Under the pieces are notes generated by a model that saw nothing but the letters and a program-made list of their open reading frames with translations, did no database searches and was not told where the DNA came from. From NCBI RefSeq assembly GCF_001941625.1, contig NZ_CP016076.1:4030001-4094000 (forward strand): 64,000 bases of DNA, written 5' to 3'. How positions within the stretch are numbered: position 1 is the first letter of the stretch; every line of letters begins with the position of its first letter. The DNA is from Actinoalloteichus fjordicus. GTDB taxonomy: Bacteria > Actinomycetota > Actinomycetes > Mycobacteriales > Pseudonocardiaceae. The translations under genes were made by a program, and so were the position numbers. This document shows positions 39,358-48,234 of the stretch, piece by piece.

Positions 39358-40212
39358 TCACCGAGGCAGCGAAGCCAACACGGCCGCCAGTTCGTCGGGC
39401 CGGCTGGCGAACGGGCTGTGGTCGCCGGGGAGCGTGTGCACCGTGAACGGCTCGCCGGGCATCGCCTCGTCGGCCTCGGCGATCATCAGGTCCTGTGCGG
39501 CGGGCAGGAACGCCTGGTCCTCCGCACAGCGCAGGAAGGTGCGCGGGATGCTCCCCCAGCGCTGCGGGGTCAGGGCGACCGGACTGCTCGGGATCGACAG
39601 CGGCAGGTCCGGGGTCAGCGCCGACCGCCACCGGTCCAACCGATCGGCGGGCACGTCCCCGTAATAGGTCCGGTGCAGTTCGTCGACATAGCGCTGCTCC
39701 GTCGAGATCGGATTGATCCGGATCGCACCGATCGCCGCCGGATCGCCGATCGTCAGGCCCGCGCCGCGATCGACGGTGTTCTCCGGCGCGCTCGCGTAGT
39801 CGAGGAAGCGAGGCCGGCCCGCCGGGACGAAGGAGGACAGGTAGACGATCCGATCGACGAGTTCCGGGGCCCGCTCGGCGGCCAGCGAGGCGGGTCCGCC
39901 TCCTGCGCTGTGCGCGACCAGGACCACCGCCCGAGCGTGGCCGCGGACGGCGCGCAGGGCGGCCAGCACGGCGTCGGCGCAGTCGTCCATGGTCAGTCCG
40001 GCCAGTTCCGACTTCTCGGTGCTCATCGTGTTCTGATCACCGGTGAGGTATCCGGTGGGAAGGGGCGCGTCGAAGCCGTGGCCGGGCAGGTCCACCGCGA
40101 TGCTCGCGACGCCGCGTCCGGCAAGGGCACGCTGGGTCGAGACCCATTGCCGGGAGCTGTGCCAGGCGCCGTGGACGAGGACGAACATCGTGTCGATCGG
40201 GGATACGGTCAT
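39358..40212 (-). CDS. Alpha/beta hydrolase (esterase-like)
   Basis: A 284-residue hydrolase. FVLVHGAWHSSRQW near the N-terminus forms the oxyanion region, VAHSAGG holds the nucleophile, AEDQAFLP the acid and PGDHSPFAS the histidine. The family covers esterases such as methyl-salicylate-type and arylesterase-like proteins, and the substrate is unknown. The start is taken at ATG 40212 (MTVSPIDTMFVLV). ATG 40221, three codons earlier, is also possible. It is divergent from the LysR gene, which probably controls it. Confidence 0.9.
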   Translation of the reverse strand: MTVSPIDTMFVLVHGAWHSSRQWVSTQRALAGRGVASIAVDLPGHGFDAPLPTGYLTGDQNTMSTEKSELAGLTMDDCADAVLAALRAVRGHARAVVLVAHSAGGGPASLAAERAPELVDRIVYLSSFVPAGRPRFLDYASAPENTVDRGAGLTIGDPAAIGAIRINPISTEQRYVDELHRTYYGDVPADRLDRWRSALTPDLPLSIPSSPVALTPQRWGSIPRTFLRCAEDQAFLPAAQDLMIAEADEAMPGEPFTVHTLPGDHSPFASRPDELAAVLASLPR

Positions 40213-40316
40213 GATCCTCATCTCATCGGCGACGAGCATCGTCATCGACCGATATGTCTGACACACTGCCCCGCGATACCTGTCGGATATCGCCGCTGAT
40301 CGAGAGGGCCCGCGTC
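40213..40316. promoter_or_regulatory. Divergent promoter with LysR-type dyad
   Basis: GATA-N9-TATC (40276-40292) fits the T-N11-A form of a LysR recognition site. It lies between the divergent hydrolase and LysR genes. Confidence 0.45.
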
Positions 40317-41246
40317 ATGGAGGCACGTCACCTGCGCTACGCGGTGGCGCTGGCCGAGCACCAGCACTTCGGCCGAGCCGCGGCGGCGATCGGGATCGCG
40401 CAGCCGCCGTTGTCGAAGCAGATCGCCGCCCTGGAACAGGAGGTCGGCGCCCGATTGTTCGACCGGACGTCGCACGGGGTCTTCCCGACGGCGGCAGGCG
40501 AGGCGTTCCTCGTGCGCGCGCACCGGGCCCTGGCCGAGATGTCCGCCGCCGCGATCGACTCCGGACGCGCGGCGCGCGGCGAGACCGGCCGACTGCGGAT
40601 CGGCTTCGTCGCCTCGGCGCTGCTCGAACCGCTGCCCGTCGTGCTCGTCCGGTTCGGCAGGGAACGGCCGGATGTGCGGCTGAGCCTGCACGAGATGGCG
40701 ACGAGCCGAAGCACCGCCGCGCTGGTCAGCGGCGAGCTGGACGTCGCGATCGGGCTCGGCGCACCGCGCGGAGCAGGCGCCGAGGGCCTCGTCCAGGTCA
40801 CGCTCGGCCACGACCACCTGGTGGCTGCGGTGGCGCGGTCACACCCCTATGCGGGGCAGCAGACGATCGGACTGGACCAGCTCCGGCAGCAGCACCTCAT
40901 CATCTCCTCCGGCGAGGACGAGCCCGGCGTGATCGGCATGCTGCGCACCCTCTTCGGCGCGGACTCCAGGGCGTTGGAGGGTGCCACCGTCGCGCGAGAC
41001 GTCCACACCATCGCGGGGCTGGCCGCCTGCGGCGTCGGAGTCGGCCTCGGTCCGTCCCGGATGCGGCTGATCACCCGGACCGATCTCTGGGTCTGTGCGG
41101 TGGCGCCGCGCACGCTGCTGCCCGAACTCACACTGGCATTCCGAGCGGCCGACGACTCTCCCGTGCTGGCGGCGTTCCTCGATGCCATCCGCTCCCACTG
41201 CGCGGACATCGACGACGCACTGGGCCGTCGACTCGGTTCGCGCTGA
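40317..41246 (+). CDS. LysR-family transcriptional regulator
   Basis: A 309-residue LysR protein. The winged helix-turn-helix is at the N-terminus (HLRYAVALAEHQHFGRAAAA, IAQPPLSKQIAALEQEVG), and the effector domain starts near residue 90 (TGRLRIGFVASALLEPLP). ATG 40317 is chosen over upstream in-frame starts because GAGAGG lies 8 bases before it and the protein then begins MEARHLRY, the family norm. It is divergent from the hydrolase gene, its likely target. Confidence 0.93.
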   Translation: MEARHLRYAVALAEHQHFGRAAAAIGIAQPPLSKQIAALEQEVGARLFDRTSHGVFPTAAGEAFLVRAHRALAEMSAAAIDSGRAARGETGRLRIGFVASALLEPLPVVLVRFGRERPDVRLSLHEMATSRSTAALVSGELDVAIGLGAPRGAGAEGLVQVTLGHDHLVAAVARSHPYAGQQTIGLDQLRQQHLIISSGEDEPGVIGMLRTLFGADSRALEGATVARDVHTIAGLAACGVGVGLGPSRMRLITRTDLWVCAVAPRTLLPELTLAFRAADDSPVLAAFLDAIRSHCADIDDALGRRLGSR

Positions 41247-42171
41247 GCGATTCCCCTCCGGTGCGGCGCACTCCGTCGATCGGGTCCGCCCCACCGCACG
41301 TCGGCGCCGCGCTGGAATCGCCGCTCCCGCCGCACTGCGGTGCTGGTCCGCGCGCCGAGTCCGGGCCCGCGACGCCGACGGACGGCGGGCACACCAGCGG
41401 GTGACCGGGCCCCGAGGCCGTCGTTCGAGCAGCGAGGCCGCCCGGTTTGATGCGCACCGGTCGCGGCCGCGCGGTGCTCGCAGGCAGGCCCTGGAATCTC
41501 GGCTCCATCGAGCCGGGCCGTCGCCACTGGAGGGTCCTCCACCGCGCTGGCTCACTTGCGCCGGTTGCCCAGTTGGGACAGACGATTCCCTACGCAGGTC
41601 CCGGCCCGGCCAGCAGAATCACCGGGGTCCGGGACTGCGTCCATCGAGACGCGGGGGGAGAGTCCCGGACCGCGTCCGAACACCCACGGGGGAACCAGAC
41701 ATGCCCGCCAGAGCCGAGCCGGACCGACTCGCCGCTGCCACGGTGCTGGTCGGCACGGCGAGCAGGTACGCCGCGCCTGCCGCCGTCGCGGCGGAGCGGA
41801 CTGCCGAGGCGACGCGGGCCGTCGTCGCTCAGCACCGCAGCGACCACGCCGCGCCGGGGCGACAGCCGTGGTCTCAGCCCACGACCCGAGGTGGAGCGTC
41901 ACCAGCGGGACGAGACGGCTCGGTCCCGCGCGCCGCCCTTCGCGTAGGCCGACGCCGGGGACCCGCCGTCCGACCACCGGCCCCGGCTCCGGGTCCAACC
42001 CGGCGGCGACCGCAGGCGACCGCGCCGCGTTCGTCGCGGTCGACGTCGTCGATCCGTTCTCACTCTCCGGCGGTGTGACGCCGCTCGACGCGGCCGGGAC
42101 GACCGCGCTGTCCGACGCGCATTGATCCACTCCGTACCGATCGGAGTTCCCTACTGAAAGGATTCCGTTTG
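41247..42171. other. Long region without a supported gene
   Basis: It is 925 bases long. One plus-strand frame from ATG 41701 has GGGGGAA before it and could encode 125 residues (MPARAEPDRLAAATVLVG...), but it becomes a run of Arg/Pro/Ser typical of composition artefacts. Near 42040-42125 another plus frame reads more protein-like (FVAVDVVDPFSLSGG) but has no start. It may be debris of a lost gene. The end holds the GAAAGGA ribosome site of the serine hydrolase gene. Confidence 0.35.
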
Positions 42172-43299
42172 ATGTCCCTGTCCTCGCTGTCATTCCGCTC
42201 TCGACGCTGGGCGATCGCCGCCGTCGTGGCGGTGTCGGCCACGACGACCACCGCCGTGCTCCCCGCCTCGGCGCAGGCCGACTCGGGTCGGGAGGCCGCG
42301 CAGGCCGCCGTCGACTCCTTCGTGTCCCAGGAGCGGGCGATGGGCGCCGCCGCGTTTCGGGTCGGCGGTGCCGACGACTGGAGCGTGCACGCCGGAACCG
42401 TGTCCAGTCAGGAGGATCGCCCGATCACCGACCAGGACCACTACCGGGTCGGCAGCGTCACCAAGACCTTCGTCGCCACGGTCGTCCTCCAGCTCGTCGC
42501 CGAGGGCGCGATCTCGCTGGACACCGGTTTCGGCACCTATGTCCCCGGACTCACGACGGGCACCGCCCACGATGACACCGCGATCACCGTCCGCCACCTG
42601 CTCCAGAGCACCAGCGGCATCGCCGACTACCTTCCCGGCCTGGCCGCGCTGCCGACCAACTGGTGGCAGAGCTACGACGTGACCGATCACGTCAGGACCG
42701 GGCTGGCCCAGGCCCCGCTATCCGCGCCGGGCGAGGAGCACCACTACTCCAACACCAACTACGTCATCCTCGGCCTGCTGATCGAGGCGGTCACGGGCAA
42801 CACCGCGGCTCAGGAGATCGCCGACCGCATCCTCGTCCCGCACGGGCTGGCGAACACCGGCCTGCAGTCCGCAGGCGAGCAGCTCATGCCCGAGCCGTAC
42901 GTGACCGGCTTCGTCGCGGTGCCGCTGGTTCCGGTGCGGATCGACGCCAGGTCACAGGACCCGACGATGGCCTGGACATCGGCGGCGATGTACTCGACCG
43001 CCGCCGACACGGCACGATTCCTCGATCTGCTGCTCGACGGCGAACTGGTGCCGCCTGCACTGCTGACCGAGATGATGACGCCGTTCCCCGGCGGGTCCTA
43101 CGGCCTCGGCCTCTACGAGACCGAGTTGACCTGCGGGATGACCGTCTACGGGCACGACGGCCTGATGCCCGGATACACCACTCTCGCCCTCGCCGTCCCC
43201 GGTGGTGAGCAGGCAGTCGTCCTGGCCGCCGTCACCCCGCTCTCCGCAGCGGGCCTGCAGCTGCGTGTCGAGGCCGCCTCCGCCGTTCTCTGCCCCTGA
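42172..43299 (+). CDS. Secreted serine hydrolase, class C beta-lactamase/D-Ala-D-Ala carboxypeptidase fold
   Basis: A 375-residue exported enzyme. A signal peptide (RSRR, then a hydrophobic stretch about 13-30, PASAQA cleavage near 36) leads into the penicillin-binding fold. The SxxK motif is S95-V-T-K98, the tyrosine motif Y192-S-N194, and the third motif H328-D-G330 (HxG type). Relatives act as D-alanyl-D-alanine carboxypeptidases, esterases or beta-lactamases outside the membrane. The ATG at 42172 has GAAAGGA 9 bases upstream; a TTG directly before it is not needed. A GC-rich stem-loop follows the gene. Confidence 0.94.
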   Translation: MSLSSLSFRSRRWAIAAVVAVSATTTTAVLPASAQADSGREAAQAAVDSFVSQERAMGAAAFRVGGADDWSVHAGTVSSQEDRPITDQDHYRVGSVTKTFVATVVLQLVAEGAISLDTGFGTYVPGLTTGTAHDDTAITVRHLLQSTSGIADYLPGLAALPTNWWQSYDVTDHVRTGLAQAPLSAPGEEHHYSNTNYVILGLLIEAVTGNTAAQEIADRILVPHGLANTGLQSAGEQLMPEPYVTGFVAVPLVPVRIDARSQDPTMAWTSAAMYSTAADTARFLDLLLDGELVPPALLTEMMTPFPGGSYGLGLYETELTCGMTVYGHDGLMPGYTTLALAVPGGEQAVVLAAVTPLSAAGLQLRVEAASAVLCP

Positions 43300-43316
43300 C
43301 CGACGAGAGGTCGCAG

Positions 43317-43350
43317 GCGGCCGCCGTGCCGCGTGAGGTCGGCGGCCGCC
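43317..43350 (+). terminator. Stem-loop after the serine hydrolase gene
   Basis: GGCGGCCGCC at 43317-43326 and again at 43341-43350. The unit is self-complementary, so the two pair across a 14-base loop, 18 bases after the stop. Confidence 0.6.
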
Positions 43351-43442
43351 GCGACTCGTCCGAGGGGAGCACCGACTCTGTTGACCATCGCCGCACGTGC
43401 CTCCTATCGTCGTGCCGGGGGACGGGCACGCTTCGGGGGTGG

Positions 43443-44402
43443 ATGGTTCTGGACGCGCTCGACCCCGACACGACGCACGGGCTGGTGTATCGCACGCTGA
43501 TCAGCAGGCCGCGCGCCGGGATCACCGAACTCGCCGCCGAGACCGGCATCACGCCCGCGGTCCTGCACGGCGTGCTGCGTCAGCTCGCCGCCGAGCACGT
43601 GGTGATTCCGCTGGACGACGACCGGTGGGAGGCGCACTCCCCCGCCCAGATCACCGAGTCCGCCCTGGACCGGGACGCCGCCCGGCGTGCGGAGCTGCGC
43701 AGATCCGGCGTCGAGCTGGAACGGGTCTTCCGGTTCGCCCGTCGGGAGAGCGGCCATTACGGACCGCTGGAGGTGATCGACGATCCCGTCCGCATCCTCG
43801 CCACCCTGCAGCGGATGCAGGCAGGCGCTCGGCGCGAGATGCGACTGATCGACCGACCGCCGTACTTCGCGCAGCCGCCGTACTACGCCGCACAGGAGAA
43901 GACTCAGCACGAGCTGATGGCGGCCGGGCTGAGCTACCGCACGATCTATTACGAGTCGGCCTTCGCCGACACGCAGATCCCCGACGTGGCGGCGATGGTC
44001 GCGGCGGGCGAGCAGGCCCGCACCCTGCAGGACCCCCCGATGAAACTGGCCATCGCCGATGACGACCTCGCCATGGTGACGGTGCAGTCGGAGAGCGGCC
44101 CCGGGGTGGTGTCGTTGTTCATCCGCCCATCCGGCCTGCTCACCGCCCTGTCCGACACCTTCGAGACGCTGTGGCGGCTCGCGATGCCCATCTCGGCCGT
44201 CGGCGTGGACACCCTCGACGACGAACGGGACCGCCGCATCCTCACGCTGATGGCCAGCGGCGCCACCGACGACGCCATCGCCCGCAGGCTGACGCTGTCT
44301 CGCCGCACCGTCGTCCGTCGGGTCGCGGCGCTGCTCGAACGCCTCGGCGCCACCACCCGGTTCCAGGCGGGCGTCCAGGCGGCCCGGCGCGGGTGGCTCT
44401 GA
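43443..44402 (+). CDS. LuxR-type helix-turn-helix regulator with TrmB-like N-terminus
   Basis: A 319-residue regulator. The N-terminal 75 residues (THGLVYRTLISRPRAGITEL, ITPAVLHGVLRQLAAEHVV) look like a TrmB/winged-helix domain. The middle is a sensor-like region (MKLAIADDDLAMVTV, GVVSLFIRPSGL), and the last 65 residues are a LuxR helix-turn-helix (LMASGATDDAIARRLTLSRRTV, RRVAALLERLGATTRFQAG). This layout is common in Streptomyces and relatives, often near peptidases or secondary-metabolite genes. The ATG at 43443 follows GGGGGTGG closely. Upstream in-frame starts are rejected because that sequence has no family match. Confidence 0.88.
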   Translation: MVLDALDPDTTHGLVYRTLISRPRAGITELAAETGITPAVLHGVLRQLAAEHVVIPLDDDRWEAHSPAQITESALDRDAARRAELRRSGVELERVFRFARRESGHYGPLEVIDDPVRILATLQRMQAGARREMRLIDRPPYFAQPPYYAAQEKTQHELMAAGLSYRTIYYESAFADTQIPDVAAMVAAGEQARTLQDPPMKLAIADDDLAMVTVQSESGPGVVSLFIRPSGLLTALSDTFETLWRLAMPISAVGVDTLDDERDRRILTLMASGATDDAIARRLTLSRRTVVRRVAALLERLGATTRFQAGVQAARRGWL

Positions 44403-44736
44403 TGCAGGCGGGCTCGCCGGATGCCCGGATCTGCGGTTCCCGGTGGACACGTCGGCGGGCGGTGACCCCTGGGCTGGGCGAACCCGATACCGAACGGCGT
44501 CCCGCTCTTCCATGAGCACACCGTGTCTCGAAAACCTGATCTCTTCAGATTCTCGTGTGCCCGCAGGTTCTCCTGCCACGACGGGCTGGCGGCGCCCCGT
44601 CCACACACCACTGGCTGCGACGGGCACGCAGAACGGCCTGCCGGATCACGTGGAGGGGTGCGCTCGAAACGGCGTGGCTCACGGAAGCAGCCGTGACTCC
44701 GCGACGCTCGACGCGGAACGGCTCGGCGATCGACAG
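44403..44736. other. Convergent intergenic region, nothing recognised
   Basis: It lies between the LuxR-type gene (plus) and the TetR gene (minus). A patch near 44515-44580 is less GC-rich. No gene or clear terminator is seen. Confidence 0.4.
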
Positions 44737-45432
44737 TCAGGGATACAGGCCGTGCACCGCGACCCGCAGCGCCTCGCGGACCGCCTCGACAAGGCCCGCA
44801 CCCTCGATTCGCCCCTCCCGGTCGCCCGCCGACGTCTCCTCGGCGTCGTCCGAGCCCCAGGCGTGGTGCTCCACGGCGGCGCGGAGGGCTCCGTTGACCA
44901 TCGCGGCACGCACCCTGGCGCGCAGACCGTCGGGGCGGAATCCGGTCGACCGGCCGAGCGCGGTGGCGAAGATCAACTCGGCGTCGTCGTGCACCGTCAG
45001 CCAGACCGCACGCAGGCCCGGCTCGGTCCGGGTGAGTCGGATCAGGGCGAGCACCGTCGGCACATCGGTGATGGCCTGACCCGCCGCAGCCGCCGCCTCG
45101 TCGACGAGGACGGCCGGATCCGCGCCGGGGTGCCAGCGGGACAGCGCGCGGGTGACGACGTCGACTCCGGTGGTGAGCAGGGGACGGACGCAGCCCTCCT
45201 TCGTGGCCGCGTACCGCCAGAAGGTCCGCAGTGAGATGCCTGCGGCCAGGGCGATGTCCTCGGCGGAGGTGGCGTCCACGCCCCGCTCGGCGAAGAGCCG
45301 GACGGCCTCGCGGGCGATCCCCAGACGCATCTCGGTCTTGCGGCGTTCGCTGAGCGGCGGGCGCCCTGCCCTGGTCGCGGCGGCCGGGACGTCGACGTCC
45401 GCCGCGCCCGCGCCTTCGCCTCGCACCGGCAT
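44737..45432 (-). CDS. TetR-family regulator
   Basis: A 231-residue regulator. A 30-residue Ala/Gly-rich leader precedes the DNA-binding domain (MRLGIAREAVRLFAERGVDA, AAGISLRTFWRYAATKEG). The C-terminal part has PTVLALIRLTRTEPGLRAVW, as in actinobacterial TetR proteins. The true start could be a later GTG or ATG. It is divergent from the SDR gene, and two copies of GGCAC-N3-GTGCC lie between them, its likely operators. Confidence 0.9.
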   Translation of the reverse strand: MPVRGEGAGAADVDVPAAATRAGRPPLSERRKTEMRLGIAREAVRLFAERGVDATSAEDIALAAGISLRTFWRYAATKEGCVRPLLTTGVDVVTRALSRWHPGADPAVLVDEAAAAAGQAITDVPTVLALIRLTRTEPGLRAVWLTVHDDAELIFATALGRSTGFRPDGLRARVRAAMVNGALRAAVEHHAWGSDDAEETSAGDREGRIEGAGLVEAVREALRVAVHGLYP

Positions 45433-45493
45433 GTTCCCCTGCCCTCACTCCTGCACTACTGCCGTCACCCTACTATCTGGCACGATGGGACAC

Positions 45494-45538
45494 GATGGCA
45501 CTCCGTGCCATCAATGGGGTACGGCGGCACGCCGTGCC
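45494..45538. promoter_or_regulatory. Paired operators GGCAC-N3-GTGCC between TetR and SDR
   Basis: Copy 1 is GATGGCAC-TCC-GTGCCATC (45494-45512), a perfect 8-bp dyad. Copy 2 is GGCAC-GCC-GTGCC (45526-45538). The centres are 29 bases apart, nearly three helix turns. An extra half site, TGGCAC, precedes at 45479. Confidence 0.7.
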
Positions 45539-45569
45539 ACCGACAGGACCGAGAGCAGCGGAGCGCCAG

Positions 45570-46331
45570 ATGAGCAGTAGCGGACTCGACGGCAGCAGCG
45601 TGATCGTCACCGGGGCAGGAGCGGGAATCGGCCGCGCGGCGGCCCTGCGGTTCGCGGGCGAAGGCGCCCGCGTGGTGGTGGCCGACCTCGACGCGGACCG
45701 GGCGGCGGCGGTCGTCGCCGAGATCTCGGCGGCGGGCGGGACCGCCGTCGCGGCGGTCGGCGACCTGAGCGGACAACCCGTGGTCGACCGGGTCGTCGCC
45801 ACGGCCGTGGACACCTTCGGCGGGGTGGACGTGCTGGTCAACAACGCCGGGATCATGGACGGGATGACCGCGCTCGCGGACGTCACGGACGCGGAGTGGG
45901 AACGGGTGATCCGGATCAACTTGACCGCACCGTTCCTCCTCAGCCGCGCCGTCCTCCCGCACATGCTCGCCAAGGGCTCCGGAGCGATCGTCAACACCGC
46001 CTCGGAGGCGAGCCTGCGGGGCAGTGCGGCAGGCGCCGCCTACACAGCCTCCAAGCACGGCGTCGTCGGACTGACGAAGTCCCTCGCGGTGATGTACCGC
46101 GACGCGGGCATCCGCACCAACGCCATCGCACCGGGCGGGACGAGGACCAGCATCGCCCTACAGCCTGGGGAGGGAACCGGTCCCGCCGTCCTGGCGCCGT
46201 ACATGGTGAACCTGGGTCGGGTGGCCGAGGCCGACGAGCAGGCGGCGGCGATCGTGTTCCTCGCCTCCCCCGCGGCCTCCAACATCAACGGCGTCGTCGT
46301 CCCCGTCGACAACGGGTGGTCGGCGGTCTGA
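45570..46331 (+). CDS. Short-chain dehydrogenase/reductase (SDR)
   Basis: A 253-residue classical SDR. The cofactor motif is TGAGAGIG (14-21), followed by D39 after the second strand (VVVADLDADR), which suggests NAD(H). NNAG is in the fourth strand and the catalytic pair is in YTASK. It should interconvert an alcohol and a ketone. The ATG at 45570 has GGAGCG upstream. It is controlled, by position, by the divergent TetR protein. No partner gene indicates the substrate. Confidence 0.93.
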   Translation: MSSSGLDGSSVIVTGAGAGIGRAAALRFAGEGARVVVADLDADRAAAVVAEISAAGGTAVAAVGDLSGQPVVDRVVATAVDTFGGVDVLVNNAGIMDGMTALADVTDAEWERVIRINLTAPFLLSRAVLPHMLAKGSGAIVNTASEASLRGSAAGAAYTASKHGVVGLTKSLAVMYRDAGIRTNAIAPGGTRTSIALQPGEGTGPAVLAPYMVNLGRVAEADEQAAAIVFLASPAASNINGVVVPVDNGWSAV

Positions 46332-46470
46332 GGACGCACCGGCTCCGGCGCGGCGAGTCCGACCCGACCGCCGACCGATGCCGGGCGCGGTCGACTCCCC
46401 CGGAGCGTCGCCGACGAGGTCTCCTGAGCTGGTCGACGTCGAGCGGCAGGCCGAGGCAGGCACCGGCCTG

Positions 46471-46503
46471 TCCGCCCGCGGCCCGGCTCGGCAGGCGGGC
46501 GGA
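46471..46503. terminator. Stem-loop between SDR and P450 genes
   Basis: TCCGCCCGC, a 15-base loop, GCGGGCGGA: a 9-bp stem between converging genes. Confidence 0.6.
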
Positions 46504-46541
46504 TCGGGCTCGGGACCGGAGAACAGTCCGATCGGACCGCA

Positions 46542-47771
46542 TCACCAGGTGACGGGCAGCGCGTGCAGGCCGTAGATCGTCATGTCCACGCGAAACGGGA
46601 GCTGCTCCAACGGCACGGCGGGCCGCATCGTCGGGAACCGACGCAGCAGCGTGGCGACGGCGATCTGGAGTTCGACGCGGGCCAGGGTCTGGCCGACGCA
46701 CTGGTGGACGCCGAAGCCGAAGGCGACATGGCGCGCAGCGTTGGGACGGCCGATGTCCAGCACATCGGGATTCCCGAACTCTCGCGGATCGCGGTTGACC
46801 GCGGGAATCGCGATGATCACCCCCTCGCCCGCCCTGAGCCGCCGTCCGCCGATCTCGACATCCTCGGTGACCGCACGACGCGGTCCGTTGCGGATGATGC
46901 TGTGCAGGCGCAACAGCTCCTCGACGGCGCCTCGGATCAGTGCCGGGTCTTGACGGAGACGCTCGGCGGTCTCGGGGTCGCGCATCAGGGTCAGGGCGCT
47001 CAACCCGATCATGTTGGCGGTCGTCTCGAACCCACCGATCAACAGGACCGCGGCGATGGCCAGCAGCTCGTGGCGGGACAGCTCGCCGGATCGCACCTGC
47101 TCGACCACCAGGCGACTGAGGAGGTCCTCACCGGGATCGTGCTCCTTGGCGGTCACCAGCTCGTCGAGGTAGGCAGCCAGTTCGTTCAGGACACCGGCAA
47201 GCTCCGCAGGGCTGCACTCGCGGGAGTTCATCCTGGCGGTGATGTCCCGAAATCGAGGGTGATCCTCCTCCGGGATGCCCAGGAGCAGGCCGATCACCGA
47301 GGACGGCAGCGGCAGCGCCATCGCCGAGACCAGGTCGACCGGCCGTCCGGCCCGTTCCATCGCGTCGCAGAGTCCCTCGGCCAGCTCCTCGATCCGAGGG
47401 CGCAGGGCCTCGACGCGCCGGACCATGAACTCCCCCGTCAGCATGCGCCGCAACCGAGTGTGCTCGGGCGGGTCCATGCGGATGAAGCCGAGACTGACGA
47501 TGTTCGTGTCGGTCGTGCTGCCGCCGACCATGCCGCTGGTCGGGAAGCCGGGTGTGGCGGGCACGGAGCTGAACCGTCGATGGTCGCCGAGCACCGCGCG
47601 GGCCTCGGCGTGACCGGTGACCAGCCAGGCCTCACTCCCGTCGTCGAGGGAGACCCGACTCAGCGGCGCCTCCGCGTGCAACGCGTCCAGACCCGCAGGC
47701 AGCTCGAACGGACAGCCCGGCGGCGGGGCGACCGGCAGCGGCGGCACGGCGGACGCGACGGGGGAAGACAC
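46542..47771 (-). CDS. Cytochrome P450
   Basis: A 409-residue bacterial class I P450. The I-helix is LLIGGFETTAN, with the usual acid-threonine pair. ExxR is in EELLRLH, and the heme loop is FGFGVHQCVGQTLAR with C358. The N-terminus (PPPGCPFELPAGLDALHAEA) is of the same type as the frameshifted P450 at 33317-34527. No ferredoxin or reductase is adjacent, so it may borrow the pair at 34650-36106. The annotated GTG (47771) lacks a close ribosome site. AGGAG lies about 22 bases upstream, at the right distance for an ATG in another frame, so the start deserves care. The substrate is unknown. Confidence 0.93.
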   Translation of the reverse strand: MSSPVASAVPPLPVAPPPGCPFELPAGLDALHAEAPLSRVSLDDGSEAWLVTGHAEARAVLGDHRRFSSVPATPGFPTSGMVGGSTTDTNIVSLGFIRMDPPEHTRLRRMLTGEFMVRRVEALRPRIEELAEGLCDAMERAGRPVDLVSAMALPLPSSVIGLLLGIPEEDHPRFRDITARMNSRECSPAELAGVLNELAAYLDELVTAKEHDPGEDLLSRLVVEQVRSGELSRHELLAIAAVLLIGGFETTANMIGLSALTLMRDPETAERLRQDPALIRGAVEELLRLHSIIRNGPRRAVTEDVEIGGRRLRAGEGVIIAIPAVNRDPREFGNPDVLDIGRPNAARHVAFGFGVHQCVGQTLARVELQIAVATLLRRFPTMRPAVPLEQLPFRVDMTIYGLHALPVTW

Positions 47772-48234
47772 GGTCAGATCGGCTCATATCGCTCCTGCTT
47801 CTCGAGGGCTCGTGCTGCACGAATCGCCCGTACGCACGCGGGTCAGGTCCGGCTGTTTCGCAGACACCGCAGGCGAACGGCGGTCGCTCGCCGAGCCACC
47901 CGGCCCGAGGCCACCGCCCCACGCCACGACACATGTGCGCACAGTAACGATTTCCGGGCCGAAATGTCACTTATCGTGATCACCTGGACGTCGTCGCGGC
48001 CGGTCTCGGACAGGTCTGCCCGCCGCCACCGCGCGGCCGGTCATCCGGTCGGCACCAGGCCTCGGCGGGCCGAGGCGCGGACGAAGGCGGAGTCGCCGTC
48101 CATCACCAGGACTTTTCTCCACTCGGCATCCCCGCTTCGATAGAATCGCGGTTCGTCGATGCACACCGCACCACGGTGGTTCGGACTCGCCCCGAGCCGG
48201 GACCGTCCGTGCGGAGAAACCGGAAAGGACGCCC
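47772..48234. other. Divergent promoter region of P450 and htpG
   Basis: No gene. A less GC-rich patch at 47940-47990 contains ATTTC-CGGGCC-GAAAT, a small dyad on the P450 side. On the htpG side TAGAAT (48141-48146) is a likely -10 box, and GGAAAGGA precedes the htpG start. Confidence 0.5.

Noticed and set aside
41701-42078. A 125-codon frame with GGGGGAA upstream
   Set aside because: Only the first 40 residues look protein-like; the rest is low-complexity. Kept as a remark under the gap, not as a gene.
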